Part shown: in pieces, positions 58,601 to 62,039 of the stretch
How positions within the stretch are numbered: the stretch's first letter is position 1
Layout of the letters: each line of letters begins with the position of its first letter
Assembly: GCA_020055645.1 (NCBI GenBank)
Contig: CM034548.1
Span: forward strand, 49,282,296 to 49,346,295
Direction: 5' to 3'
DNA from: Tomocerus qinae
Lineage: Eukaryota > Arthropoda > Collembola > Entomobryomorpha > Tomoceridae
DNA length: 64,000 nt
Notes under the pieces: model-generated
Seen by the model: the letters and a program-made list of their open reading frames with translations, nothing else
Databases searched by the model: none
Told to the model about the DNA's origin: nothing
Program-made: the position numbers and the translations under genes

Positions 58601-60233
58601 CAGATGTGTGATGCCTGCACAATGAGTTTAGCATAAAGTACAGTACGGTACTAGCATTCTACAATCCAAACTGCTTTCCTCTTTCCCTAAACTCCGTATG
58701 AAAATTTTGGCCAACTGTCAACAAACCAAAATATCTTGGAGTTTTGGTGAAAGTAGAAGTGCAAGTTCGGTGTAAGGTGTGTGCTGAGTTATCGAGTTAG
58801 TATAGGGAAAGTGAAAGTAGTAAAAGGTACTTTATTGTGCTTCTGGCAGTCATTCCACATTAGATTGAATTATACTGAGTACTATAATAATAAGGTATTG
58901 GTCTTGGTAAGCTTTATTGACGATTTCTGGCCAGCTTTTAGCCGTTCTCTCCCAGGTGTCACAATAAGTACTTTCCCTAAGTGAAAGTACTTGTAGGTCA
59001 AAACTACCTAGCCTTTTTTGATCTCAAGTGAATTTTGTGAGCATATTGACTGCTAGCTAATCAATTACCTTGGTTGATGGTTAACCGGCTTAAGATTACA
59101 CAAGTCTAATTATTCTGATGCATCGAATTCACTTTGAGTATGATTGGTAGGCAATTAGTATAATATATATGACAAAGTCATTTTAGTAGTAGTTCTACAC
59201 TCGACAGACTTTGTGTGCTATAGAATGGATACAAAAACTTATCTGTGCATGGCGTTACATGATTGTTATTTGAGAAGGTACTAGTTCAGGGAAAGTGGAA
59301 CTAAAGTTTAAAATTGGCTTAGGAAGTAACGTAGTTATAAATTTGATCCGTCGTAAATGAAAATAGTGGAAAAGGCTGGCAAATGAAAACTGAGCTACTT
59401 TCATTAAACGTACATCTTCCATGGGGATTCCGATTGGGAAAGCGATGGTTTATTGAAGATCTACTTACAAGGGAAACTATCTACTTCCTTGAGAAGAGCA
59501 TCAGAAACCCAAAACGATAGCACAGTCCACCTTTCTGACTGATTTGTCAATTTAATAAATGGCAGAATTCATCTGAAGTAATCCCAACTGATAGCCATAA
59601 ACATCCCAAACCCAGAATCTACTAACTACATTGTTTTGCTCTGCTCTACTTCAATATATTCCTGATGTTATTATATTTTGTTTTTGGGTCTTGTTTCCAA
59701 AGGTATGCTATCCAAAGCTATGAACTCAACATAGAGAGTCCTTTATATTCCAAATGAGCATTATCCGAAAAGGTGGGTTGTGGAATCTGATACGAAGAAA
59801 TAGTTTACCTTGTTAGTAAACGTCGCAAATTCTTGCCAGCCGTAGAATTGGACTGAATAGGTATCATTTGATTTTATTATATTTCCCGGACAGTTGGGAT
59901 TTGTTGAACTGTGTAGGACATAGTAATAAACTAGGGGAAGTCCTACTCAAATTGGACTCTGTAAACTAATAAGACATACCTGTCCACAGGAACCAGCATT
60001 TTGACCTTATTACGTTACAGAATAAAAAATATATCAATGAAAACATTTTGTTCGGTTTTCCAGGCAGCCTACCCGCCCAACCATTACATTCGTCGCGTCC
60101 CACAGAGAAAGATTCATCAATTCACAGGATTTCAAGTTCTCCAGTTGAGTATAATGTGCGTCGTTGGCTTCGTACCATGGGCTTACGTCAAAATGGTCTT
60201 TCCAGTAACACTCCTTCTTCTTCTCCCGATTCG
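6429..60233 (+). CDS. SLC4A11: SLC4A11-like transporter, whole gene model (14 coding exons, 3' end incomplete)
   Basis: Exons: 6429-7617, 36018-36102, 36852-36975, 38676-38882, 43546-43756, 44337-44450, 45369-45575, 45759-45866, 49315-49489, 50467-50573, 50933-51098, 54500-54673, 57707-57902, 60064-60233. All junctions are GT-AG and all phases agree, giving 1077 codons plus two bases. Residues 1-317 are disordered and Pro/Ser-rich. Residues 318-535 are the band-3-type cytoplasmic domain ([19 protein letters not shown]). Residues from about 536 form the membrane domain, with [32 protein letters not shown] and [13 protein letters not shown], all typical of SLC4A11. Vertebrate SLC4A11 is about 890 residues, so the N-terminus here is unusually long. 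In the family the protein sits in the plasma membrane and carries H+/OH-, with NH3 and water also reported; transport here is inferred. The start is the first ATG after an in-frame stop. The family has about 20 more C-terminal residues, which I could not find before 64000. Confidence 0.93.
7741..7930. repeat. Dispersed repeat D, copy 1
   Basis: Shares a long stretch with 9053-9345, from TTTTCTTTTGGCG through CTATCTATACAGATAATAGC and CACTAGTTTTCAACGA to AGCAAGGTCAAACCGA. Compared with the second copy it lacks about 110 bp before the AGCAAGGTC end. No coding content. Confidence 0.7.
9053..9345. repeat. Dispersed repeat D, copy 2
   Basis: Second and longer copy of the repeat at 7741-7930, same orientation. 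It carries an extra internal block between AACGACATAGCTAT and AGCAAGGTCAAACC. The function is unknown and it is probably a miniature transposon. Confidence 0.7.
9695..9785. repeat. Repeat family C (GCCCCCCCCGAAATCC), fragment
   Basis: Contains AAGGCTGTATGGAGG, then a C-run, then GAAATCCAAGAAATTTTT, matching the start of the longer copies at 37630, 46085, 55995 and 56285. The GCGCTTCGCGCG core of the family is reduced or missing here. Confidence 0.6.
10239..10534. mobile_element. hAT-like miniature element with 8-bp target duplication
   Basis: 296-bp element starting CACTGTTCTATTTTAGCCGG and ending CCGGCTGTTCATCGAACACTG, flanked by exact 8-bp direct repeats TTTATAAG (10231-10238 and 10535-10542). 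The 8-bp duplication and the CASTG-type ends suggest the hAT superfamily. The interior is a large imperfect palindrome of GGCCATTTTAGCCATTTC-type repeats. It has no coding capacity. A related copy lies at 18453-19267. Confidence 0.8.
10820..12090. other. Intron 1 stretch without a gene
   Basis: No coding similarity seen. 10826-10890 has a short segment (GGCCACAACGGG then CCCCTGAAATCGAAG) that resembles the family near 14268 and 50190. The rest is unremarkable AT-rich intron with CTCTTCTGC-type short motifs around 11200-11520. Confidence 0.4.
12094..12210. repeat. Repeat family A, 5' fragment
   Basis: Begins ATTAATAGGCCCGTTC and contains a hairpin (CCCGTTCTCTGAACGGG), then AACCCCTTAATGGGG and GTAGATCATGAGT. 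This matches the start of the full-length copy at 46856-47873. Similarity ends after GACAGATTAAAATGTTTAAAA. Confidence 0.7.
12474..12596. mobile_element. Miniature inverted-repeat element (CATATATTACGT ends), copy 1
   Basis: About 123 bp with inverted ends GGAACCTGCATATATTACGT and ACGTAATATATGCACGTTCC. A second copy lies in inverted orientation at 32994-33122, with related internal sequence (CTCCCATCAAC). Confidence 0.75.
12850..12940. repeat. Dispersed repeat F, copy 1
   Basis: About 90 bp (TTACTGTGATGGGTTGCCTG through CTTAGCTGGGTTCAACT) found again in reverse orientation at 32236-32330. No coding content. Confidence 0.65.
13424..14069 (+). CDS. TRAPPC9: TRAPPC9 (NIBP/Trs120)-like first two coding exons, nested in SLC4A11 intron 1
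   Basis: Exon 1 (13424-13493, donor G|gtaaaa) starts [20 protein letters not shown]. Exon 2 (13573-14069, acceptor tttag, donor AGT|gtaagt) continues in phase with [34 protein letters not shown] and STLFDSR-like [14 protein letters not shown]. These are hallmarks of the N-terminus of TRAPPC9, a TRAPPII subunit that acts in Golgi vesicle tethering. The two exons give 189 codons without a stop; the family protein exceeds 1100 residues. The second half of exon 2 (residues ~150-189) is Ser/Thr/Asn-rich and not family-like. I found no further TRAPPC9 exon downstream. It is either a 5' fragment left by a duplication or a gene whose remaining exons I missed. If the strong donor is not used, translation stops at 14115-14117. 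The start codon matches the family start. Confidence 0.85.
14203..14735. repeat. GACGTC-rich minisatellite, ~34-bp unit
   Basis: Tandem copies of a unit starting ATGACCCCGTCATTTTAAAT and continuing with AGACGTCATTGTAA. The best-preserved copies lie at 14447-14660, with more degenerate ones on both sides. 14268-14402 interrupts with a different repeat bounded by GTGCCGCAGC and GGCTGCGGCC. Related CCCCGTCATTT units occur within repeat family A at 46990-47215. Confidence 0.85.
14268..14402. mobile_element. Miniature element with GCCGCAGC/GGCTGCGGC ends
   Basis: Inserted in the minisatellite. The ends are imperfect inverted copies (TGCCGCAGC and GGCTGCGGCC). It contains GAAATCGAAGAAAAG. A relative with ends GGGCCGCAAC and GGCTGCGGCCC lies at 50188-50336. 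Confidence 0.5.
14830..16200. other. Intron 1 stretch without a gene
   Basis: 14890-15110 is GC-richer and open on both strands but shows no family motif. The rest is AT-rich. I see no repeat shared with other parts of the window. Confidence 0.4.
16205..16385. repeat. Dispersed repeat E, copy 1
   Basis: Sequence around TTATTACGACCAAGGGCC, GGTCACATTTTTGACTTGGG and TTATGCATACTGCCAAG recurs in reverse orientation at 62465-62640, adjacent there to a family C copy. No convincing coding content. Confidence 0.65.
16765..16812. repeat. Repeat family B end (GGGCCTGGGCCC)
   Basis: The segment GGAATACACACTAACTTTAT followed by AACAGGGCCTGGGCCCTGTG. It contains the palindrome CAGGGCCTGGGCCCTG and ends in GACCGGCTAGTA. 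Related copies are at 26690-26760, 30960-31150 and 61440-61600. Confidence 0.65.
16820..18024. repeat. Repeat family A, 3' part, interrupted by a TTAA insertion
   Basis: Homologous to 47140-47873 throughout, ending in the same CTATTATTATATAGATAA. It is split by a 454-bp insertion at 16962-17415. A 71-residue minus-strand open frame (17638-17853) is shared with the other copy but looks non-coding. Confidence 0.85.
16962..17415. mobile_element. TTAA-flanked insertion (piggyBac-type target) in repeat A
   Basis: Flanked by TTAA at 16958-16961 and 17416-17419. The family A copy at 47140-47873 has a single TTAA at the same place and is therefore an empty-site sequence. TTAA duplication is the piggyBac signature. 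The ends (GGTCAGGCAG and GGCTCCCC) are only weakly inverted. An internal inverted repeat (GGAGGGTCACAAGTTT at ~17081 and AAACTTGTGACCCTCC at ~17226) is present. No transposase frame. Confidence 0.75.
18453..19267. mobile_element. hAT-like miniature element, copy 2, carrying a nested insertion
   Basis: Starts CAGTGTTCCGTTTTAGC and ends CTCATCGAACACTG, like the copy at 10239-10534, with GGCTGAAATG and AGCCATTTCAGCC internal repeats. The element is interrupted at 18652-19240; removing that insert restores the CTGGCTAATAAAGAG context of copy 1 (CTGGCTAACAAAGAA). No clear flanking duplication remains for the outer element. Confidence 0.7.
18652..19240. mobile_element. Nested fold-back element with AAACTGGTCTTCC repeats
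   Basis: Flanked by direct copies of TAATAAAG (18644-18651 and 19241-19248), a 7- or 8-bp target duplication. The left arm carries about nine copies of AACTGGTCTTCC-type repeats (18675-18870). The right arm has the reverse complement, GACCAGTTTACT (about 19185-19225). The centre is AT-rich and non-coding. The minus-strand frame 18669-18887 is only repeat translation. Confidence 0.75.
19941..20132. repeat. Perfect 48-bp inverted repeat with 96-bp loop
   Basis: Arm 19941-19988 (ATAACTGTTTCGCTCTCACA...) is the exact reverse complement of 20085-20132 (...TGTGAGAGCGAAACAGTTAT). The loop is 19989-20084. No other part of the window shares this sequence. A transcript would fold into a long perfect hairpin. 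Confidence 0.9.
20140..22200. other. Intron 1 stretch without a gene
   Basis: No coding or repeat similarity recognised apart from two units of a CCCACCCACT/ATTTTTTTG repeat at 21815-21885, which resemble the minisatellite at 55010. Confidence 0.4.
22330..23250 (+). pseudogene. Non-LTR retrotransposon fragment, plus strand
   Basis: Broken frames read [37 protein letters not shown], then [26 protein letters not shown]. This is the order of the thumb/C-terminal region of LINE reverse transcriptases and their CxxC...H end motif. In-frame stops are present. It meets an opposite-strand LINE fragment at about 23240-23260. Confidence 0.6.
23240..24060 (-). pseudogene. Non-LTR retrotransposon reverse transcriptase fragment, minus strand
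   Basis: Reads [20 protein letters not shown] and [11 protein letters not shown] (the YADD-box variant FADD), then [19 protein letters not shown] and [20 protein letters not shown], over frames 24060-23768, 23767-23435 and 23517-23227. This is the palm-to-thumb part of a LINE reverse transcriptase, with frameshifts. The 5' end abuts the hairpin element at 24077. C-terminal text is similar to that of the LINE at 25890-28690 ([17 protein letters not shown]). Confidence 0.8.
24077..24302. mobile_element. Miniature hairpin element, ~64-bp terminal inverted repeats
   Basis: Left arm 24077-24140 and right arm about 24236-24302 are near-perfect reverse complements (GGACAAGTAATAGCTCAAAA, TTTTGTAACTTGGTTCCGGG). 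The ~95-bp centre is non-coding. Inserted beside the LINE fragment. Confidence 0.8.
24728..25110. mobile_element. Miniature hairpin element, ~100-bp terminal inverted repeats
   Basis: Left arm 24728-24860 (CCATGTTAATACCAGTTAAT, TTGGTACTAAAACTTACCA) pairs with right arm 25008-25110 (AAGTTTTAGTACCAATTAGT, TTAACATGGGCCC). Non-coding centre. Confidence 0.75.
25111..25460. mobile_element. Palindromic miniature element, ~160-bp arms
   Basis: Starts CAAAGTTCAGTATTTCAATA and ends TTTCAACACTGAACTTTG. Both arms carry AAATATTTCCC, GTGCTCTGATTGG and CGACCAATCAGAAGCG-type blocks in inverted order. A half copy lies at 25720-25889. Confidence 0.8.
25720..25889. mobile_element. Half copy of the palindromic miniature element
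   Basis: Matches the left arm of 25111-25460 (AAATATTTCCCTTGGGAATG, GCTCTGATTGGTCAATTTC) and stops abruptly at GTGATAATTTGTA. Beyond that the (ATT)n tail of a minus-strand LINE begins, consistent with a LINE landing in or next to it. Confidence 0.65.
25890..28690 (-). mobile_element. Non-LTR retrotransposon (LINE), decayed, minus strand
   Basis: 5' to 3' on the minus strand: endonuclease remnants at about 28685-28140 ([46 protein letters not shown]); linker at 27927-27595; reverse transcriptase at 27608-27040 ([64 protein letters not shown]); and a C-terminal part at about 26600-26061 ([31 protein letters not shown]). It ends in an (AAT)n tail (ATT repeats at 25893-25911). Frameshifts and stops occur throughout, including an in-frame break near 27345. 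The palm with the catalytic FADD box is missing between about 27030 and 26600. No active copy. Confidence 0.85.
26690..26760. repeat. Repeat family B fragment
   Basis: ATTGCCCCAGACACCAGAAT and TAACAGGACCTAGACCCTGC resemble the 16765-16812 and 30960-31150 copies. It lies where the LINE palm domain is missing. Confidence 0.5.
28700..30955. other. Intron 1 stretch, mostly without features
   Basis: 29860-30115 is a GC-rich island with long open minus-strand frames, one containing [21 protein letters not shown] cannot assign it to a family. 29330-29400 has a short AGCCAGCAGGCCATTTTACC motif reminiscent of the hAT-like miniature elements. The remainder shows nothing. Confidence 0.35.
30960..31150. 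repeat. Repeat family B, longer copy
   Basis: Begins TACTAGCCGGTCACAGGGCC, contains the palindrome CAGGGCCCAGGCCCTG, then TATAAATAAATCTAGTG and TATATTAATTCCGATT. It aligns with 61440-61600. Confidence 0.7.
31155..32230. other. Intron 1 stretch without a gene
   Basis: AT-rich, with no recognised coding or repeat content. Confidence 0.4.
32236..32330. repeat. Dispersed repeat F, copy 2 (inverted)
   Basis: Reverse-orientation match to 12850-12940 (GTGAACCCAGCTAAGGGGC, CACCCATCACAGTAATAAAA). Confidence 0.65.
32994..33122. mobile_element. Miniature inverted-repeat element (CATATATTACGT ends), copy 2
   Basis: Inverted ends GAACATGCATATATTACGT and ACGTAATATATGCAGGTTCC. The interior is related to 12474-12596 in opposite orientation (GATGGGAGGAGG, GGGAGGGAGTTTTGC). 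Confidence 0.75.
34019..34062. repeat. Perfect 44-bp palindrome
   Basis: Two exact 22-bp arms with no spacer, centred between 34040 and 34041 (AACACCAAAG|CTTTGGTGTT at the centre). It lies about 80 bp from the 3' end of the adjacent LINE. Not found elsewhere in the window. Confidence 0.92.
34763..35556 (+). mobile_element. P-element-like DNA transposon remnant with 8-bp target duplication
   Basis: 794 bp flanked by exact direct repeats GATGTACT (34755-34762 and 35557-35564). Eight-base duplication is characteristic of P elements (also hAT). Ends are CACAGACTTAGG and (reverse) CATAGATATATAATAAGG. A stronger subterminal inverted repeat is GCCAAATATGGACTTTT (~34836) against AAAAGTCCATATTTGG (~35473). 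It carries one open frame at 34942-35343. Its insertion into a LINE shows it is younger than that LINE. Confidence 0.8.
34942..35343 (+). pseudogene. P-element/THAP9-type transposase C-terminal remnant
   Basis: 133-residue open frame with [20 protein letters not shown], then [19 protein letters not shown] and [13 protein letters not shown]. The order 'GGL-x-x-PS ... LNEHI ... H-x-x-LI ... RxHY' matches the C-terminal region of THAP9/P-type transposases as I know it. No THAP domain or catalytic core is present, so it cannot be an active transposase. The assignment is by motif memory only. Confidence 0.55.
36018..36102 (+). CDS. SLC4A11: SLC4A11-like exon 2
   Basis: Residues 397-424. Acceptor ttaacag, donor AT|gtaagt. 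It reads [10 protein letters not shown] then [10 protein letters not shown], the family motif after SLFAHDS. It follows a 28.4-kb intron. Confidence 0.92.
36852..36975 (+). CDS. SLC4A11: SLC4A11-like exon 3
   Basis: Residues 425-466. Acceptor ctctag, donor GAG|gtaaat. Contains [20 protein letters not shown] and [15 protein letters not shown], conserved in the SLC4A11 cytoplasmic domain. Confidence 0.92.
37630..37880. repeat. Repeat family C copy
   Basis: Starts AAGGCTGTATTGAGGGGG with a G-run and a C-run hairpin, then GAAATCCAAGAAAAGAGG, two GCGCGCTTCGCGCG-type palindromes (about 37730 and 37800) and ends GAAATCGACTTCTAAATACG. Very similar to 56285-56545. Confidence 0.85.
38070..38155 (+). 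ncRNA. 5S rRNA-derived sequence (pseudogene or 5S-derived SINE head)
   Basis: GAGGTTAAGCCACGTTGCC followed by TTTGGATGGGTGACGAGT matches the conserved internal promoter region of 5S rRNA (AAGTTAAGCAACGTTG, TTGGATGGGTGACC). The 5' and 3' ends of 5S are not recognisable and several bases differ, so it is not a functional gene. Confidence 0.5.
38676..38882 (+). CDS. SLC4A11: SLC4A11-like exon 4
   Basis: Residues 467-535. Acceptor tttcaaacag, donor TAC|gtaagc. Begins [17 protein letters not shown] and continues with [20 protein letters not shown]. This is the end of the structured cytoplasmic domain and linker to the membrane domain. Confidence 0.93.
40424..41385. mobile_element. Inner inverted-repeat element with CTGCC/GGCAG motifs
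   Basis: Inverted ends: GGGGCTTTCAAAGTAATTCT (from 40446) and AGAATTACTTTGAAAGCCCC (to about 41360). Multiple GGCAGT motifs on the left and ACTGCC motifs on the right continue the symmetry for about 130 bp. It encloses the frame at 40853-41161. It is either nested in the outer element or is its internal module. Confidence 0.7.
40853..41161 (+). CDS. Small acidic hypothetical protein within the transposon
   Basis: 102-residue frame with its own ATG. The N-terminus is rich in Ser, Asp and Glu ([11 protein letters not shown]), followed by a Lys-rich stretch. The C-terminus has two Cys (KKCPCKRN) and [10 protein letters not shown] do not recognise the family. An acidic SDSD-type start is common in transposon proteins. 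It sits centrally between inverted arms, so it could be the remaining exon of a transposon gene. No splice partner identified. Confidence 0.35.
   Translation: MASQLTYYFSDSDTDSERENTNLNKKKIDWNLLKPYNTEEDALSETESDWSIRYKNINQGCKVFYFFARAIKKCPCKRNLEVKSVVHLWENNYLLPLRNIDK
42785..43361. repeat. 51-bp direct duplication flanking a 475-bp segment
   Basis: The 51 bp at 42785-42835 (TACTGCGGCTGCTCCTCTTC...) are exactly repeated at 43311-43361. The segment between (42836-43310) starts GTAAAAATGACATTAAAAT and ends TGTTGTCATTTTTAAGAGTG, a weak inverted pair, with further AATGACA motifs inside. No gene. Confidence 0.85.
43546..43756 (+). CDS. SLC4A11: SLC4A11-like exon 5
   Basis: Residues 536-605. Acceptor taaaccag (weak), donor G|gtaatc. 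Contains [40 protein letters not shown] and the DHTTRG segment. First transmembrane span. Confidence 0.92.
44337..44450 (+). CDS. SLC4A11: SLC4A11-like exon 6
   Basis: Residues 606-643. Acceptor gtgctag, donor A|gtaagt. Contains [20 protein letters not shown] and [17 protein letters not shown], the strongly conserved second/third spans of SLC4 proteins. Confidence 0.95.
45369..45575 (+). CDS. SLC4A11: SLC4A11-like exon 7
   Basis: Residues 644-712. Acceptor cttgcag, donor A|gtaagt. Contains [17 protein letters not shown], then [20 protein letters not shown] long minus-strand frame over the same region is a shadow of this exon. Confidence 0.95.
45759..45866 (+). CDS. SLC4A11: SLC4A11-like exon 8
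   Basis: Residues 713-748. Acceptor gcttgcag, donor G|gttagt. An extracellular loop with NAS and NGS sequons, comparable in place to the glycosylated loop of vertebrate SLC4A11. Less conserved, as expected of that loop. Confidence 0.85.
46085..46310. repeat. Repeat family C copy
   Basis: GGGTTTTACGGGCTGAAGCC with a C-run, GAAATCCAAGAAAAGGG, TTTCGCGCTCTGGGCGA, ending CTCCGAAACTCAGTTCTG. The closest relative is the reverse-orientation copy at 62195-62420 (GGGCTTTACGGGCTGAAG in reverse). Confidence 0.8.
46856..47873. mobile_element. Repeat family A, full-length copy (~1 kb)
   Basis: Starts TATAATACTAGTAATAGGCC with the hairpin CCCGTTCTCCGAACGGG and ends CTATTATTATATAGATAA, so the ends are loosely inverted (TATATAATA). 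It includes a tandem array of ~18-bp AACCCCGTCATTTCAATT-type units (46995-47215). No transposase is seen. It is the empty-site reference for the TTAA insertion in the copy at 16820-18024. Confidence 0.75.
47880..48820. other. Intron 8 stretch without features
   Basis: No recognised gene or repeat. The minus-strand frame at 48074-48262 has no family motif. Confidence 0.4.
48828..48980. mobile_element. Miniature inverted-repeat element with TGACGTCA-type interior
   Basis: Left arm TAAAATCTGTTTATCACTTC, TTTCACGTTTTGTGACGTCA pairs with right arm TGACGTCACTAAACGTGAAA, TATAAAACAGGTCTAAAA. About 150 bp, non-coding. Confidence 0.7.
49315..49489 (+). CDS. SLC4A11: SLC4A11-like exon 9
   Basis: Residues 749-806. 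Acceptor gtttcag, donor AC|gtatgt. It completes the extracellular loop (NLTGNGS and NTT sequons), then the span [19 protein letters not shown]. Confidence 0.93.
50188..50336. mobile_element. Miniature element with GGGCCGCA/TGCGGCCC ends
   Basis: Inverted ends GGGCCGCAAC and GGCTGCGGCCC. Contains CCCCCCGCGCGCCCTTCCCC. Relative of 14268-14402. Confidence 0.45.
50467..50573 (+). CDS. SLC4A11: SLC4A11-like exon 10
   Basis: Residues 807-842. Acceptor tgtttcag, donor T|gtaaga. [20 protein letters not shown] followed by [14 protein letters not shown], a membrane span and short loop. Confidence 0.93.
50933..51098 (+). CDS. SLC4A11: SLC4A11-like exon 11
   Basis: Residues 843-897. Acceptor ctttttag, donor AA|gtaagc. 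Contains [18 protein letters not shown], then [17 protein letters not shown], equivalent to the family FIEQNL segment. Confidence 0.93.
51099..54499. other. Intron 11, no gene recognised
   Basis: 3.4-kb AT-rich intron. The only structure seen is a hairpin at 51368-51400 (15-bp arms CTACTATACTAGATT and AATCTAGTATAGTAG, 3-base loop). Confidence 0.5.
54500..54673 (+). CDS. SLC4A11: SLC4A11-like exon 12
   Basis: Residues 898-955. Acceptor gggttgcag, donor AT|gtaagt. Contains [38 protein letters not shown] and [12 protein letters not shown], all highly diagnostic of SLC4A11 and the SLC4 family. Confidence 0.96.
55010..55475. repeat. CCCACC minisatellite, ~60-65-bp unit
   Basis: About seven imperfect tandem units, each containing AGCTCCACGTAGTCTCCACT, CCCCACCCATTCCCCTCCC and an A-rich run. 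Strong strand asymmetry (C-rich plus strand). Open frames on both strands over it are only repeat translations. Confidence 0.9.
55995..56280. repeat. Repeat family C copy, first of a tandem pair
   Basis: AAGGCTGTATTGAGGGCGGG, a C-run, CCAAGAAAAGGGAAAC, ending GAAATCGACTTCTAAATACG. The GCGCTTCGCGC palindromes have been lost or replaced by AT-rich sequence (56100-56150). Confidence 0.8.
56285..56545. repeat. Repeat family C copy, second of a tandem pair
   Basis: Starts AAGGCTGTATTGAGGGGGG five bases after the previous copy ends. Has intact TTTCGCGCTTCGCGCG and CCCGCTTCGCGCG motifs and ends GACTTCTAAATACGGTAC. Confidence 0.85.
56967..57372. mobile_element. hAT-like miniature element (CAGGGTTGG ends)
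   Basis: Ends CAGGGTTGG and CCAACCCTG are exact inverted copies, with further symmetry (GGTTTAAACC, GGCTGGCA / TGCCAGCC). CAGGGTTGG-type ends are common in hAT elements. Flanking 8-mers AGCCCTAT and GACGCTAT agree at only 5 of 8 positions, so a duplication is not proven. Confidence 0.55.
57707..57902 (+). CDS. SLC4A11: SLC4A11-like exon 13
   Basis: Residues 956-1021. Acceptor ttgtgcag, donor CAG|gtattt. [20 protein letters not shown], then [20 protein letters not shown] and [13 protein letters not shown]. The RETRLT and LDGLFLY motifs are SLC4-typical. Confidence 0.96.
57903..60063. other. Intron 13, no gene recognised
   Basis: 2.2-kb intron. Short frames only, no shared repeats recognised. 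Confidence 0.5.
60064..60233 (+). CDS. SLC4A11: SLC4A11-like exon 14 (last exon seen)
   Basis: Residues 1022-1077 plus two bases. Acceptor ttttccag, donor CG|gtaaca. [20 protein letters not shown] then [10 protein letters not shown] and a last hydrophobic span ending LLLLLPI. Family members continue for about 20 residues, so a further exon past the window is expected. If the intron were not spliced, the frame would read CGG TAA and end at once. Confidence 0.93.
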
Positions 60234-60325
60234 GTAACAGTCCCTCTTGCAATTATCTAACTTCAAACAACCAATAAACCTAGCTTTAGCTTCAACCAAT
60301 GCTATTTATACTCTATTTAGCTAAC

Positions 60326-60775
60326 CTAAACTTCCCACTCATCATGGTATCCGGATAACTTGTACAAATCATTTCGTATATGAGGGTAGTGACAACTTGT
60401 ACATGCTAAAGGATATCCCGTATATGGATAGTGACAACTTGTATATGCAAATGGATATCCCGTATATGCTCTTTTAGCATCGATTATGATTATTGACATG
60501 AAGTAAAAGATTAATACAAAAGCGAACGCATGATTATCCATATAAGGGATAGTAATGTATTAATAATCATGATAATGATCATAATAATCCATGCTAAGAG
60601 CATATACGAAATATCCATTTGCGTATACAAGTTGTCACTATCCATATACGGGATATCCTTTTGCATATATAAGACGTCACTATCCATATACGGGATATCC
60701 TTTTGCATATATAAGACGTCACTACCCTCGTATACGAAATAATTTATACAAGTTATCCGTAATCCACTCATCATA
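60326..60775. mobile_element. Fold-back element with internal ~42-bp tandem repeats
   Basis: Inverted arms: GGATAACTTGTACAAATCAT...GAGGGTAGTGAC (from 60352) and GTCACTACCCTCGTATACGA...AAGTTATCCG (to ~60762). Each arm holds tandem units around GGATATCCCGTATATGGATAG or its reverse. Frames over it (GISFCIYKTSLSIY) are repeat translations. Confidence 0.8.
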
Positions 60776-61439
60776 CTGTCAACAAAACTGAAGAATCTCT
60801 TACACCAGTAAGTAATTATATAGGTTGATAACGATGTGTATAGGTTGCCATTAATTGAAACAAAGAACAGTGTTTCACTTGCTGTTCGTGGTTATAATGG
60901 TAATGGTTAAAATGGCCTACAATGGCGAAAATCTTAGTTGGTCAATGGCCAAAATGGTATGGTAGTGCATTTTTTGCATTTTATACCACTATAGGCCAGT
61001 TGGCAGACTAAATTCTAAAAACGTAGTCGGAAATAAAACATTGACGAGGAAGCCTGGGAAACTCGTATTGCAAATATCGCAAAGAGTATGATTAATTGGC
61101 AAAGAAAGTGTGTCCTAAGTCCTAACAACTATTTTGAAATTGCGTTTTAAAGAGTGTAGAATAGAACGAGTGGTTGAATGGACGAAATATTAATTGGTAA
61201 CAAAATATCTTCTACATTTAAGAATTTTGTAGAATTAGTTGGAATCAAAAACTCGGGCGAGTTTCAGGGTTTTCAGCCTTTAATGTCTGCAGAACATTTT
61301 ATTTTTCCTACCTCTAGAAATCGACAGCAGAAAATGTGATTTTGGCATCCCGAAACCAACTCAAGTTGGGTAGCTAGAGAAAATTCACAAGTATTAGTAC
61401 ATATAATGTAAGTACAGTACACCATTTCCATCTATTTTA

Positions 61440-61600
61440 TAATTATTGTAACACTAGGCGGTCACAGGGCCCAGGCCATGTTAGAAATAAAGCTAGTGTG
61501 TATTCCGGGGCAGTATTGTACGACTTAAGTAGAATGTAATTCAGATGCATAGATGTTTTATATTAATTCCAATTTCTCATTTAGTGGGCCAGAGGTATTG
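61440..61600. repeat. Repeat family B copy
   Basis: CACTAGGCGGTCACAGGGCC with AGGCCATGTTAGAAATAAAG, TGTATTCCGGGGCAG and TTTTATATTAATTCCAATT. Aligns with 30960-31150. Confidence 0.7.
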
Positions 61601-62039
61601 TAAGGAAGTAAATGTGTGTTTGGTGTGAACTTTGGTTCATAAGTTAGTTGCCGCTAAAATAGAACCGAATAACCCACGGGGAGAGCAGTAAAGCTATATT
61701 TGAGTAATGTGCTGGGAATCAAGTTTCAAGGCCACAAAAACACACATATTCACAGCCGCAGAACTAGAGGTAGAACGACGACATGCATAAGTAGTTGCGA
61801 CGGACCGGCCAAGTAGGGTCTCGCATTAACTTTTGCATTGTTCAGTTCTAGCCTGAGTTCGATTCTTTTACAGTATTTAACAATGATAGAGAGTCAAAAA
61901 TGATTCCAAAACTTCGCCTTGCTTAGTCCGAAACATTAGTATTACCTACCAAGATGAAACATATTATACATTTATATTTTACATGAATACACAGCGACTG
62001 TGTGTATTAGACTTAAGTTTTTGTTGTTTACTTTCATTT

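Noticed and set aside
60511..60791. Repetitive frames (SLSIYGISFCIYKT) near 60.6 kb
   Set aside because: They are translations of the fold-back tandem repeat on both strands.
61855..61870. tRNA B-box-like GAGTTCGATTC
   Set aside because: No matching A box or cloverleaf arms around it.
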